Of a DNA stretch of 64,000 nucleotides, positions 1-12,062 are shown piece by piece (position 1 is the stretch's first letter; each line of letters opens with the position of its first letter). Origin of the DNA: Heterobilharzia americana (lineage: Eukaryota > Platyhelminthes > Trematoda > Strigeidida > Schistosomatidae); assembly GCA_944470555.2 (NCBI GenBank), contig OX104132.1, positions 19,539,755-19,603,754 on the forward strand, in the 5' to 3' direction. The position numbers and the translations under genes were made by a program. Below the pieces are notes generated by a model. It had not been told where the DNA came from. It worked only from the letters and a program-made list of their open reading frames with translations, and did no database searches.

Positions 1-496
1 ATTATTGTCTCTCCTAAGTAACAAGTCATTTGGAGCGTGTTGAGAAAATCTAAGGTAGGTTTTTCTTTTGTTCCTATAATTCAGCTGCTTGTTAACGATA
101 CACAAATTGCTACATATATCTAGACACAATACAGAAAGTGTATCCATCCGATTTATCTGTATTAGTAAAAATGTTGTTAAGTACAAGGAAAAGAACTTGT
201 CTGCAGGAGAAGTGCTTAAATGTGTTACCTTCAGTTGTCTGTAGATTTTTCTTGAAGTAATACCATTTTTCAGGGTAAGACGTACGAACACTGACCTATT
301 GTCTACTTAAGACTTTATTGGGGATTTTCCAAAGTCTCTGTCTTATTTCTGACAGACGTGTGAATAGCTTTTTTGTATGCATTTGTCAATTATGTGCAAT
401 TCCTACTTTATTTTATCGCTTAAGCATATAATTCTTGATCTACTGCTCGTTTGTGGACCACTGGAAAAAAGCTGTTTCATATTCTCTTTCCACCAG
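1..496. other. Non-coding flank, probably intron
   Basis: No coding exon could be supported. The only hint is a donor-like AAG|GTAGGT near base 54, behind a pyrimidine-rich stretch. The short block between them either contains stops or has the wrong phase to join the exon that starts at 497. The stretch is best read as intron or intergenic DNA upstream of that exon. Confidence 0.4.
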
Positions 497-597
497 CTGA
501 TGTTAGAGGAGCACCAGCCAATCTACTTTTGCATGGCTATGACAAGAAAACGGGACTTACCACCACTTTGGTGTTCCGCAACAAACTCAACTTGAAT
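497..597 (+). CDS. Internal coding exon of an unrecognised gene
   Basis: A 101-base exon with a pyrimidine-rich acceptor (TTTCCACCAG) and a consensus donor (GTAAGTACC). Only one frame is fully open: it starts with the last two bases of a codon (phase 1) and ends in phase 0, giving 33 whole codons. Residues include DVRGAPANLLLHGYDKKTG and, further on, TTTLVFRNKLNLN. The composition is hydrophilic with no membrane segment. I do not recognise the family. No second exon with matching phase was found on either side, so the rest of the gene may have long introns or lie outside the window. The function is unknown; the exon call rests only on splice signals and the open frame. Confidence 0.5.
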
Positions 598-878
598 GTA
601 AGTACCACTGAAGCCCCTTACCAGGTGGGATGGATCTTATGTCTCATTCACCATCACAATCAAGTTTCTGACAGATAGATTGAAGAAATACTTTATCGAT
701 TAACTAGACTATTCAAAGTGGCCAACAGTTCCGTTTAGAATCCTGTCAAGAGTGACACAGTTACTATTCTGCTGTCGTTTACCATTCTCAGATTTTTTGG
801 CATCAATAACATAGCCAGTTCATAGTTTTAAGTTGGCATTCACTGTAAACTGACATTATTTGGAGAACTCTTTAAAAA

Positions 879-1302
879 CCTGGGGGCGCTGGGAGCTGTC
901 TTATCCTAGTATAGGATTCCTCAGCAGTACTCACTCATCAGGGATCGAATTTATATCCTTCACTTTTCTTGGTGAGCACGTTACCATTAAGCTACTGAGT
1001 TAGGATCCAGTGGTTCACATATACTTACTCGCGTCAATTTGCGATATAGTGCGACTATCATCCACCGTGCGTATTTATTTTCACATCCGACTTGGTCTGC
1101 TATCACTTCTGATCTGAACTTCAAGAAATCGTATCTCGAAGCATATCACTAACGAGCATTGAAACGTGAAGATCCTGGGTTCGATCCCTAGTGGATTGTG
1201 GGTGCGCACTACTGAGGACTTCCATACTAGGATAACATAGTTGTCCCATGCTGCCAGTTTTTCAACGGTCCTCCAACTGATGTCATTCAGTGATGAATAC
1301 CA
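879..1302. repeat. Fold-back pair of tRNA-headed SINE-like repeats
   Basis: Two copies of one repeat face each other. The left copy is on the minus strand (tRNA-like box about 950-1010, body about 879-950). The right copy is on the plus strand (B-box-like GGGTTCGATCCC near 1170, body to about 1302). Both carry the shared body motif around CCATACTAGGAT followed by a GTCC-type segment, and the right end has the CTGATGTCA tail seen in related copies elsewhere in the window. The minus-strand open frame over 1081-1329 is repeat sequence and not a gene. Confidence 0.6.
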
Positions 1303-2020
1303 CCTTGAAAATAATATAAATTTTAACATTCTATAAAGTTATCTTCTGGAACCAAAGTTCAAGGGTAGAAAAATAGATTTTCCAAAGAAAAACCATGAAG
1401 AAGTGCCCTCAAAAAACCAGGAAAGTTAATGACCATGTGAGTAAAGCATGTTGAAGATAGTCCTTATTCAACACATTTTAGCCAGAGGTGTAGAATTTCT
1501 CACAGTGAAATCTTATATTCAGTCATTGTTTATCTGAAACTTACGATGCTAATGGAGAAGATCCAGCAAACTTCGGCCACATACCTGAAATAGTTCTAAG
1601 AATTAGAATGCAACAATGAATTAGAACGTATTTGAAAACTTCAACAATGATTATATGAATCCCGTAATTTTTATTTTGATACTTCAATATATTTCGCTAT
1701 ATATGAAACTAATGGAAGTCACTTTTTCATTTTCATAATTATGAAAGTTCATAGTGTTTCTTCTGACTCACTATTCACCTAGATATTTCTCTTGTTTTCT
1801 GAAACTTGTTTCAACATACAATTTTGTGTTTTCCCCAATCTGTTTAAATCACCTGGTTTTATGTGGTATTTTGTGTATAACCTTTAATCATTATGGTATT
1901 AAGCTTAACTTTGTTTTTTTAATTGCATAAACCAGGCTTGATATTTGATTAGAAATGCCAACAAGTAAATTTATTGGGTATCTGAATAGATGAAATGGAT
2001 TTAAGGGTGAATAATGACTT
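1303..2020. other. AT-rich non-coding DNA, nothing recognised
   Basis: No exon with paired splice sites, repeat or RNA gene could be seen. The short minus-strand open frame starting near 1891 overlaps the hammerhead-like remnant and has no protein-like features. Confidence 0.5.
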
Positions 2021-2080
2021 GCAGCGGAAGCCGAAACGTGCGTTTCAGCCTGTTTGAGACTCATCAGCTGAATGTACTTA
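2021..2080 (-). repeat. Hammerhead-ribozyme remnant, Sm-alpha SINE-like
   Basis: On the minus strand the order is the stem-I strand TACATTCAG, the core box CTGATGA, a stem-II segment GTCTCAAACAGGCT, the second core box GAAAC and then a GCACG stem-III strand. This is the order found in the type I hammerhead of the schistosome Sm-alpha SINE-like repeat. Stem II has mismatches, and the cleavage triplet that normally precedes the 3' stem-I strand is altered. It is probably an inactive relic. Confidence 0.55.
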
Positions 2081-2571
2081 TACATCATTCAGTAATAGTA
2101 TTCCCAAAAAGATTGAAACCTGTTATAGTGGAAAATAAAAAGTTATAAAGTCAGATGAAATGAATTATTGATGACATCCTTTCCCTGTTTTATTCCTATA
2201 TTGAATGTTGAGGTGAAGGGGAAAAAGTGTTTTAAGAAAATTTTGTGGCATTGAATGATTAACATAATTTTAGTTTTGTCACTTTCTATGGGACGTGGAG
2301 ACAAGCATTTATGCTCATTGATGCATACAGATAATCAGGGAGAGTATGGATAATTTTCTGACTTTAAAAATTCGAGTAGCTTACATGGTTGTTGCAATGC
2401 GTGACATGTTACTCGTTACTCTAGTGAATAATTTATGAAACTGAGCTTGTTTTTAATTAGTTAACAAGGACCTCTCTGTACACTTCACAAATTTAGTGAG
2501 ATTGTAGTCAGATGACTTATCTGTTTAAAGTATATGGGACAGGTGAATAATAATAGAAATCAACTCATTAC

Positions 2572-2790
2572 CAAGCGCACCCCGAAATAGTACATAATAC
2601 ATCCAGATAGTATAAGTACACTTTCCAATGAAACGAATACGATCAGTCCCATTGTATTTATTAGTCTCATATAGAGACCTATAGGTATAATCCCCGATGA
2701 GATAAGAATTGTCAAGCCAGCAGCTACAAGTTTACAATAAATGCTACTTGTAGGATATGCCAGCGCAGCAGCTACAGTACTCAGGATGGC
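2572..2790 (-). CDS. Diverged exon 3 paralogue of the array membrane-protein gene
   Basis: A 219-base exon read on the minus strand, 73 codons, phase 0 at both ends. Its acceptor is TTTTTCCCCTTAG and its donor GTAATGAG. The translation starts AILSTVAAALAYP and later has GLIVFVSLESVLILSG. The array gene has AILTTVGVILAYP and GLILFISLEVVLTLSG at the same places. By hand alignment 31 of 73 residues match (about 42%), with the same first codon boundary. Three hydrophobic stretches are visible. The array copies extend this exon by 41 codons at its 3' end; this one does not. No confident neighbouring exon was found, so it is either part of a gene with long introns or an orphaned exon. The intact splice sites and frame argue against a simple pseudogene. 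Confidence 0.75.
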
Positions 2791-5700
2791 CTAAGGGGAA
2801 AAATATTAAAAGGAACGTTACATATGCATTCAATAAGTACACCTACAATCTTATAATAAAAACAATAACAATAAGATTTGGAATGAAGTTCTGTAGTTCA
2901 GAGGGGTTGTTCATGTCAGTTTATGAATTCGGTTAGGCCGTTAAGTTAATTACCTTGATATTAGGGATATCTGATGAATTTTCTGTAAGTAATAGATTCT
3001 GTGATCAAAATTTCTGAAATATAGTTTATTGAATAAAGACTATTTCAAAGAGAACTTAATTCAGTTCTTTTCTGCCAAGCTACCAACCAGCTTCTATAGT
3101 TATCAAGTGATTCAACTTTGTGCTTTGAGTACAATCTACTTCTTCAACTGACTTCCAGTTATAATTACAAGTCTACCTGCTCCTGTGACGACTATAAAAA
3201 TTAAGCATTTTTCAAATAAATCTAACATTATCCTGTATAGCTACTGAGAGGAGAACACAAATCAATCAGCGTTTCATTTCTTAAATGTTTAGTCAACTTT
3301 ATTCATCTGAAGTCCTCTTTCAGTGTCATCTACAAAGTCAAATGGAAAAGTTCTAAGGGAGTCGATTTCAAAACATTTTACACAGCGAAAACACTGGCAA
3401 TTTAGCAAGTTTGATTTCTGTATGCAGAAGAAGAATTTTCAGTCGCTCATCTTGCTATTTTCGGAAACCTACGCCCATTTTTTTTATTCCATTATAAGTA
3501 GTCAGTTTACTGTAATCATGCTGGTTATAAAAATTGTTTCCTTCCTCCCCTTCTTCACATCTATTAAGTGAACGCTCAGCTATTGTATTTTACATCTACC
3601 ATTAATTTTTTACATTGTCAGGTTCATTTCATTTCTTCTCAACTACTTCTTTTTTAGATGATTACACAACTTCCTTCACTCTTTACTACTTTAGTCTTAA
3701 GCACTGCTCTGATGATACAACTCTATCTTGTTTCTCAACAATAGACTGTTATGTATTGGTTAGGAATATAAACACAACTGTACACTTTGGGAAAATGATA
3801 CTGTTTAGAAGAAACGTTTTCTCCTCTAAATCATCTCCTTCCAGACGATGGATGTTTATTTATAGAAACGCACTGCTAAGTAGTTCCATGCTATGACAAA
3901 ACAACTGTCAATTGCTCTCAAGTTTCCATTAATTCTACAAGCGATATCAGTCTGTGACGAATATCAACTCGAAATCAACAAAATCTCACAAACCTTCAAG
4001 TTGGGAAAATTAGTTAATAGTGTCAAGTAGTAACGAAATTCTCCTCAGAAAAAGATTATACAAGTGATTATCTCAGGATTAGTTGTCACTAGGATTCAGC
4101 TCAAAAGAATTATATAGAGAATTGACTGTTATCAAAGTATTTCAATGTTGTTCACGTGTACTTAATATTCGATCAACCATTACAGATGTATAGCAGTAGA
4201 CATTAAAAGGAAAGTTGACAAAAGATTCGCTTTTGTCCAATCAGTCGTACTCAAAAGTTATTGTTTCGAAAGTCATCAGTGAGCCTGGATGACTATTTAT
4301 AAGGAGTAAATAGGATACAATGAATGATTTATTTGCCAAAATTTATAATGAGTAGAGAATGGTATGACTTGTATACAGAATGTCTCTCAACAAGGGTACA
4401 ACTGCTAAGTATTTATGTGTCAGATGTCAGGAGCCAGTGTGAGGAAAGACCCGGACCCATATCCTGTATTTTTTTTAGAATTCATTAGTAAGAAATTTCT
4501 TCACGCATGTGACCTTTGGTGATGTTGCGGTGATTCCAAAGCAAACTGCTCAGTACCACTAAGCTCTTCATTCCACGTCTGAGTCCATGTATGAGTGGAT
4601 TGTGTACAAAAATCAGTCACCAGTAGCTAATCGATATTACTGTCTAGTTCTTCGTGCTTAGCAACTGTAGAAGTCTTCTAGTCACTTTTGGCAGTATGGC
4701 CACTAAGAAAAGTGATGCAACACAGCGGTGGACATCACTCTAGTTTTAATAATCAGCTTGAAAGAATGGTGAGCTACGTCAGTTATACACTACTGACCAA
4801 TTCGTGTAAATGTTCATATGTTTTTTGTGGATTCATGATATTGCATTCATCACAACCTTCTTTTATACTTTCAATTTTGTATATCAATTGATTTTCCTAA
4901 AGACTTGAAATAATATCAAACGTTTTTCAGTTTCTATACATGAAAGCTACACTTCTTTACTGCTAACGCTTTCCTTTATTATTCAGACGTTCATATTTCA
5001 TTATGTCAAGTATAATATTGCATATGATAAAGGGATGTTCATCTTTTTCCTGAAGAAAATGCTCAAATTTCTTTCTGACACTCATTCTGTTGGCAAATAA
5101 ATTAATAAGTCAAACACTGAGTTAACAAATGATCCAAAAAGTGCACGGTCCACCTTGATATCTCTCACAGATGATTCGTTTTTTAACTGCCCAACTGTGG
5201 TGTCAGCAAAGTTTCCGTTGGAAACCACCTATCAGCCAAGATCATAGTGTGTGATCTCTGATACAGATGTCTCATGAACTAGTGAAATATACACCGGCCA
5301 CACTATAGATGAGCTCACTTCCAAGCGAATGAAACAGCCATTTGGCGTTTAGATTACTGTGATCTGTATGATTAAATCAAAATACCAGAGTGATTGGTTT
5401 CCAGCTGCCCAAGTTGTTCAGTCATATATTTCGCTAAGTCAAACATTCACTTACCATTATTGCAACCAGGCAGTAATTTAATGGGTAGCTGGACCAAACA
5501 CTTTTACTAAGTTGCAAAATGAGAGACAGAATAACACAGATTAGTCTGAAATGAAAGATAGAACATGAATTACAATAAAGTTTGGACGAAAAGATTTCAG
5601 AGTTTCAATAATTCAGACAGGTGACAGTTTCGCATTAAACATAAGGTCATTGTTAAAATTGGACATATTCCATAATTCAAGAGGAAATAAACATAAGAAG

Positions 5701-5943
5701 CAGTAACTGTGTACTTATCACATTGTTTGTTGACAGAATACTTTAGGATAGATGAAGACTGTGTGTTAGTCACGGATGATTACAGTAGACGACACTTTGT
5801 CAACAGACTAGTAGGGTAGCAAGGATCCTTTTCAAATTCGTCTGTTTGGAACATTTCGCACTTAAAGAGGTCAGAATATATTTGTGATACAGGATACTTT
5901 ATCAAGCTAACAAGAGTAATTCAGGAGTCACTCCTAATCGTTA
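2791..5943. other. AT-rich non-coding DNA
   Basis: About 3.1 kb without a supportable gene. It may include introns upstream of the minus-strand exon ending at 2790. A 29-base block on the minus strand near 2965-2993 is bounded by TTACTTACAG and GTAATT, but it contains a stop in the frame that would resemble the array gene. Other open frames, for example 3615-3896 on the plus strand, have no splice signals or recognisable motifs. Confidence 0.45.
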
Positions 5944-6344
5944 CACTGGGTGATGATTGAAGGAGAAATGAAAATTTGAACCACTTCAGGATTCGAACCA
6001 GCTACCACTGAGTTTCAAATCTGATACTCTCCCAACTGAGTTACGACGCCAAACCACGGAAACCTGAGATAGTCAAGATAATGATCAATATGATATTCCT
6101 CCTATCTAATTCAGTTAGATTTAAATTGAAATGAGAAGTCCTGACTGGACAGTCAGTGTGAATGCGGTCAAGCGGTAGTAACCCATGAATTCTTATAGTA
6201 GTCCGGCGAAAACTTTGGTGACTGAAGTGAAGTGAAAATCTGATCACCAGCCAGGCCTCTTAGCTTAGTTGGTAGGGCGCCAGCCTAGTTTAAATCCAGT
6301 CGTGGTTCAAATTTTCATTTCAGCTCCATTCATCACCCAGAATC
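5944..6344. repeat. Fold-back element with two inverted tRNA-like heads
   Basis: The outer arms (about 5945-5985 and 6307-6345) are inverted copies of each other, both containing GAAATGAAAATTTGAACCAC in the same sense when one is reversed. Inside each arm lies a tRNA-like head. The left one, read on the minus strand, has an A-box-like TAACTCAGTTGGGAGAG and a B-box-like GGTTCGAATCC. The right one, on the plus strand, has TTAGCTTAGTTGGTAGGGC and GTGGTTCAAATTT. The heads are too degenerate for functional tRNAs, so this is a SINE-like or tRNA-derived pair arranged head to head. Confidence 0.6.
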
Positions 6345-6484
6345 AAAACAAGTCTGACAAACCATGGTTATTTCAGCTAATCAAAATAATAACTAATCCT
6401 TATGTTAATTCCATAAAAATCATCAATATCTTAGACACACTGAACTATGCAAAGGCATACAGGTATGGCACTTTTTAGAGCAAC

Positions 6485-6829
6485 TTACATGCAAGTTATA
6501 GATAATCCAAAGTATAGCCATTCACTAACTCTACATTTAAGTTGAGGTGATAAAGTAAAAGTACCTACTGGACAGCCGTAAATGAGTTTAAAAGCATGTT
6601 GAAACCAATTATCAACAAAGAAGCAACAATTGACTATCTTTACCAAGTAGAGAGAAAAAGTTTTTACTATAGTTGTAAACGCTAAGACTGTTACCAACAG
6701 TAGAACGCCGTTGTTAAATGTGCAACGCGAATGGATGAAGATTTCTCTTATACCCCAAAAAGTACTTGTGTAGATTACGATTTTCAAACTTCTTATCCAG
6801 AAATTTTGATCTTTAGATATCTTTTTCAC
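6485..6829 (-). other. Candidate membrane-type exon, unconfirmed
   Basis: A 114-codon open frame on the minus strand with two strongly hydrophobic stretches, one around NNGVLLLVTVLAFTTIV, and several cysteines. It runs directly into a donor-like CAT|GTAAGT at its end, which would leave phase 2. It lies on the same strand as, and upstream of, the paralogue exon at 2572-2790, and phase 2 is also the phase of the exon 1 to exon 2 junction in the array gene. No sequence match to the array gene was seen and no clear acceptor could be chosen, so it may be chance. Confidence 0.22.
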
Positions 6830-8121
6830 TCAAAATATTTATATTCGATGGAAGGACCTAGAAAAAATAGTAGATAAGGCAAATCAGAATCAGTTTCATT
6901 TTCATGAAGTTAACTAGTCCTGGTTATGTAACAGTACTAATAGTTACCATATCTCATGAATATTGTAGTAAAAATAACCAATCGTTTTCACCGAAATATT
7001 TAAATCCTGAAGGTAAACAGGATTCATTAAACATAACGGATAGTCATTAAGAACAGGTAATTTTTGTTTCGTCCAAGATTATGAAACAAATAATTACTAT
7101 AAATTTAAAGCCAATATTGAGTTCAGTTTTGAAGTGGTATGTTACGCGAAAAGTTTGTTTTTGTCATTAACAAATCCATTCTCAATTTCAGTGCGACTTA
7201 TCTTAAAAGCCTAAACCAGTACTTAAAATCTTAGAAAGGATAGATGTTCCCAAGCAAACTGTTCAACTAGCTGGTATATTCTGGATTCAACAACCGCTAG
7301 TTTTCATGCATAGTAAGGTGAAACTATTCAACTAAACGGTCTTCAAGGCATGGAGAACGTATGCATATAGACTGTATGTAATGTCTGAAGTAGTTAACTT
7401 GAAAAACATTTGCTACATATGTCTTCAAATAACTTGCACCCACATAAAAAGAGTATTGTCCAATAGTTTTAAATGAAATCAATCTCACATTTTGAGTCGT
7501 TTAGCAATATAATTACCATCGACAATCTGTACTTGAAAGAGCAGTCAAATTCAGATTGACTACAGATTATATCACAGTTGTAATTAAATCAAGAGATCCT
7601 TATTATAACAAGTTTTAGAGTGTTAAAAATAAAAGATTTTGACATCTAATGAACTTTTAGTGTAAAGAAACTCTTTAGAGACTTCGTAAAATTATTTTTA
7701 ATATTCTCTTCAATATCACGATGTTGTTGAACTCTGTTATTGGAAGCCTATGAAAAACATTGACCGTCTACCATTTTTTGAAATAGGTTATTCAAAATTG
7801 TATTTCTAAGTCAAAGATTCGTTTGTCAGTAAGTTGAGTTATTGATGACGAAGGATGATGTCTCATTGAAATAGGGATCAAGAATGTCTAACTATAGATG
7901 TTACCATCATAGATATTGCACAATACTTTCGTGCACATAATCCAGTAATTATTAATTATATGAAAACTCTCTAGTGTTTTAATGAAAATAAATTCCTACA
8001 GGAAGACTAGATAATCCCGTCATTTCTTGTCATGCCACTTCCTCACAGTTTTCTTTCAAAATCTTATAAAAAAAGTGATATTTTACATCAGATTTAACAT
8101 TATAATTGTATAACTCTTAAC
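6830..8121. other. AT-rich non-coding DNA, nothing recognised
   Basis: No open frame with protein-like composition, no splice-bounded exon and no recognisable repeat. Confidence 0.5.
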
Positions 8122-8226
8122 GTGTTTCAAATAAATGATTACAATGTTTCATATGAGTTTTTTCACCCTGAAGAAGCTCAGACTAGACTTCCGTATGAAA
8201 CGTTTGAATTATTTATTTCAAACAGG
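8122..8226 (+). repeat. Hairpin repeat with hammerhead-like boxes
   Basis: Imperfect inverted arms (GTGTTTCAAATAAATGATTA at the left; TTATTTATTTCAAAC at the right, which pairs with it) enclose CCCTGAAGAAGCTCAGAC and then GTATGAAACG. CTGAAGA fits the CTGANGA box of hammerhead ribozymes, and GAAAC fits the second core box. The segment between them does not pair convincingly as stem II. PLE long terminal repeats are known to carry hammerheads, so this may be an eroded one. Confidence 0.35.
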
Positions 8227-11200
8227 CTGAGATTTATACATTTATAACATATTAAGTGTCAACTTTTCACTGACTGCCCAGTATTTGTGAAGTAATGCGG
8301 TCAAATCTTGGTTAGGATTACTATAGAGACGGATATTCATTAAGAAATAACCACTTGTTGTTATCGTCATCAAAATTAACAGATAACTACGATCATAATT
8401 TTAACATTGTGTCTTACGTGAATTCAAAAAAGTGGATTTGTAAAGACTCACGACTTGCTACTTCACTACTACGTTAGTACTACTATGTAGACCTACTGTA
8501 TAATTGTGATATTACACAACGCCTACACAGTAACAGGTAACCTACATTTAAGTGAACTTTGAAAAGACAAATTCATCAAAAACATTATCAAGTCACTCTT
8601 AAAATACTCGCTCAAAAGGTAATGTTTTCGTTTCTATTTAAAGTGTTTTGTTATCCAGTTACAGAAGGGTTAAAAAATGCGTATGATTGATGATTAGGGT
8701 AATAAAAATAAACATTTTTTTCAAGCGAGACCCAACTATTATCTTGCTTCTCAGGTAATGATGACTTTGATTATGCTGTAGATTTATAACACCAATTAGT
8801 TTTTAGATCAATCTAACAAGGTGAATTTCGCTAGCTTCAGAGAATGTGAATAGGAAGTCTAATAAGTTGAAGACTATCAAACGAGTTTGATTCAACAGAC
8901 TTTAGATTAAATTATAGTTTGTTTTCACTCAAAGATTGGGTTATTGATATTATGAAAGATGACTCAGGTTCAAATACAAGTGGTCTTCCGTAATTGACTT
9001 TGTTCATTTCCTGAAAAAACTACATCAGTTACCGACTTCAACACAGGTAATGTAGGCATATTACTTGCTACAACTAAAAATGCTAAAGTTAGATTTTCTC
9101 TCAAGCATGCTATTATGTACAGGAGTACTAAATACTATTCATCTATGTAGGTTGATATATTGTGATGCCTTCCAATATTCTATAAGTAAAGTTCGTATAC
9201 ATGAAGACTACTGTGTATTCAGTGGAATTAGTGTCGAACAAACAACTTAATGCCTTTTTATTCTTGAAAAAACGAATTACTTTTTATCAGACAGAATAAA
9301 TGTTGAACTTCAGTAGTTATTTATATTCATCAGTATTCCCTAAAAATCAATGAACATTGAACAAATTTCCGCACTGAATTACTACAATAGTTTTAGTAAA
9401 ACAAACAAACTGAATGTCATTTAAATATTTATCCTGACTTAAATTTGTGAATAGACGACATGAATTCATAGGCTGCAATTCAAAGTTCCTGTATTTCACT
9501 AATTTAAGGTTAATAAAGTTTAAAAACTACTTCTGTAAGGGATTTTCACGTGCTTGGATACTCAAAATTGTTTCAAGAATATCTACAAAGTCAATCTAAG
9601 TAGACTTTACATCAGAAATTAACTGTCTAGAAGCGAAAACAATATAGATTGATGTGAAAGTTGTTTTATCACCTTGAGGAGAGGAAGAACATTGTTTGAA
9701 GTGACTTTACTTTCTAATTGAAAGGTAACTACTAAATTTCCCATTAGTCTATGATTGTACTGGATAGAATAGACAGAAAGAAGCTGTTTAATCCAGGCTC
9801 ATAAATTACTCATTTCAATCATGAAAGCGTTGAGTCAGTTTTGTATATCACGTTTAGCATGAAACTCTTTTAAGGTAGTACAAATGGTTGATGCTATACT
9901 ATTGTACGATAAAACTAGAGTAGCTTTACAATTATTGTTAGTCTAGTTTAAAAAGTCAGTAAATAAGTGACTGGGTTCATTGGGATAGCTTGATGTCAGC
10001 ACAGTTTACGTGAATGTTGCCTAATAACTCTGTGTACGTGGCATTCGATTTATGTGTCAAAGAATAGTTTTTGCTACTTAATACTTTTGTGACAGTCAGT
10101 TTTAGATAGCTCAAAAGTTGGTAAATTATTAACTATAGACAAATCATTAAAGCGAGAGCACAATGCTATTGATAAGTGACTGCAGAAAAGCAATTCTTCT
10201 ATCATAGCAACATTTAATGACAATGGTAGCTGGAACAATCATAAAAAACCGTGTTCAGCAGATCATCAGCAATGAAGAAATGTTAAGCTCATTCCTTAAA
10301 TTTTTGACGTTGAGTAATATCAGATGTTGACTCCTATGTCGAATAGAAGATATTCATTAATTTTTTTCATAGATGTGCAGATATTTATCAAATTACAATT
10401 AGAGAAATAAAAGCGTGTTTATTACATTTTAATTGGTGTAAAGTCAAATACTTATCGCTATAAGTGCCTGTTATTTTATTCGCTTTGTGTTCAAGGATCA
10501 TTAGATCATATACATACTCTTTTCTTTTTACGTCATAATTTATATCTCCTGCGTCATTTGACGACAGACCGATCACGATTACTTAAACCGTTATGAGTTA
10601 GTGAAGGTAGTTTAGATGATTACGATCCACTTATGCAAATTGTTTCCTGACAGAAATATAATTCATCACTGACCACCTTTAACCAGCCTATACGTCTTCA
10701 ATATTCTCTAATCACTAATAACTATACTTTAGTTAAGACCGATATAACCGAATGCATTTTTTCGCTGTTTGACACAGTGTTTTGAAAAATGATCAATTGT
10801 ATCTTAGTAAAGATGGAAGATGATTATGTAAACGCAAACTTGTTCATATCTCGAACGCTGTACATTAAAAACATCTACTTGTTTCAAAATCTGTTGGCTC
10901 ACCTGAAAGCTTTCCTTTGTTACTGATATAAGTGGAATGCAAAATATCATGGATGGTATTAAATATTCATTTCTAGTGTATATGATACCTGACCTATAGA
11001 ATATGCCACTTGAAAGAGTTGTGCTACTTGTTAGCTTAAGTAGCAAGTGGTTGCGGTCTACCTCTTTTTCATTATTAACGTGCAAACAGACTTATATGAA
11101 AATCTAGATAGAATATTTTAGTTGTAATTGCTAGATTTTAAACACAAGTTTAAGTTAAGCTTTTTGTATATCATGCTTTAGAGAAATACAGTTTGGAAAA

Positions 11201-11639
11201 ACTTTAATCGAAAGTGAAGTGCAAAGATGATTTAAGGTCCACTTGATTGATAATATTTTTCAATAAACTGTGAATCAGGAAATGCCTTTGAAAATCATAC
11301 ATCTTATTAGAAAAATTGTTTGGAATTGCCTTTGGCCTTCGCAACATCGACAAAATCGAAGCTGTTAGACTGAAATATGAATATGTCATACTAATCTTTT
11401 GCTTTTTATACGGTAGATGTTGATCTGCACTGTGAATAAATCATTTTTCAGGTTCTCCATTGATTTCAGTAGTAAATGCAATTAACTTTATTTGATGTCG
11501 AAAAGAATTTCAGTTATGAAAACAAGTACTTTCTCATCCATACGTAATTTATTTCTAAATAATACAGAACTGAGTGGTCATTCGTTACTTTGTTGCTATG
11601 CATAGGGACAATACATAAGAAGTATATAATTGTTTATAT
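8227..11639. other. AT-rich non-coding DNA
   Basis: Over 3 kb with no supportable gene. The best weak candidate is on the minus strand at about 10,900-11,085: an open frame with a hydrophobic patch (YLIPSMIFCIPLISV) that ends at CTTTCAG|GTGAGC. No convincing acceptor or homologous residues were found, so it is not called as an exon. Confidence 0.45.
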
Positions 11640-11756
11640 CACATACCGTCGTTCATTGGACCGAATTGATCGGTCTCTAATAGCATATGGGAACCTGTGT
11701 GGATGCCTCGATGTTATCTGTGTTATTATGATAGCAATGATGAATAGTGGCTAGCT

Positions 11757-11812
11757 GTGGAATCCAGGGTGAGCATTTCGTTCTATTTGGGACTCGTCAG
11801 CTGGATGTACCT
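11757..11812 (-). repeat. Hammerhead-ribozyme remnant (best preserved of the set)
   Basis: Read on the minus strand: GGTACATCCAG, then CTGACGA, stem II GTCCCAAATAGAAC, GAAAT, a short segment, then CTGGATTCCAC. The two outer strands CATCCAG and CTGGAT pair as stem I of a type I hammerhead, and both core boxes are intact. The triplet before the 3' strand reads ACC rather than an NUH triplet such as GTC, and stem II has one mismatch, so self-cleavage is doubtful. Confidence 0.65.
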
Positions 11813-12008
11813 GCTTCCCAGTGAGTGGTGTTGTTCCCATCGGGATTTGGACTTGGGAGCAATCGCTTCATATGCCAGAGCATCATCCTCTACACTACCG
11901 AGCGACGATAGTCACTTCTTGTTCCAGGGGTATAGTTTTCAGTATGTAATTGTTTTTAAATCATACCGTCGCTCTGATTTCCAATCCTGGTTAGGAGATC
12001 ATCATCAT

Positions 12009-12062
12009 TTACATCCCACTGACGGGTCCCAAATAGCAATGCGCATCGTGGATTCCACTGCT
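12009..12062 (+). repeat. Degenerate hammerhead remnant
   Basis: It has TTTACATCCCA, CTGACGG, GTCCCAAATAG and the 3' strand TGGATTCCAC of the Sm-alpha hammerhead. The GAAA box and half of stem II are lost and the last base of the first core box is changed. It is inactive by inspection. Confidence 0.5.

Noticed and set aside
5990..6055. A functional tRNA gene on the minus strand
   Set aside because: A-box-like and B-box-like words are present, but acceptor and anticodon stems do not pair, and an inverted second copy shows it is a repeat.
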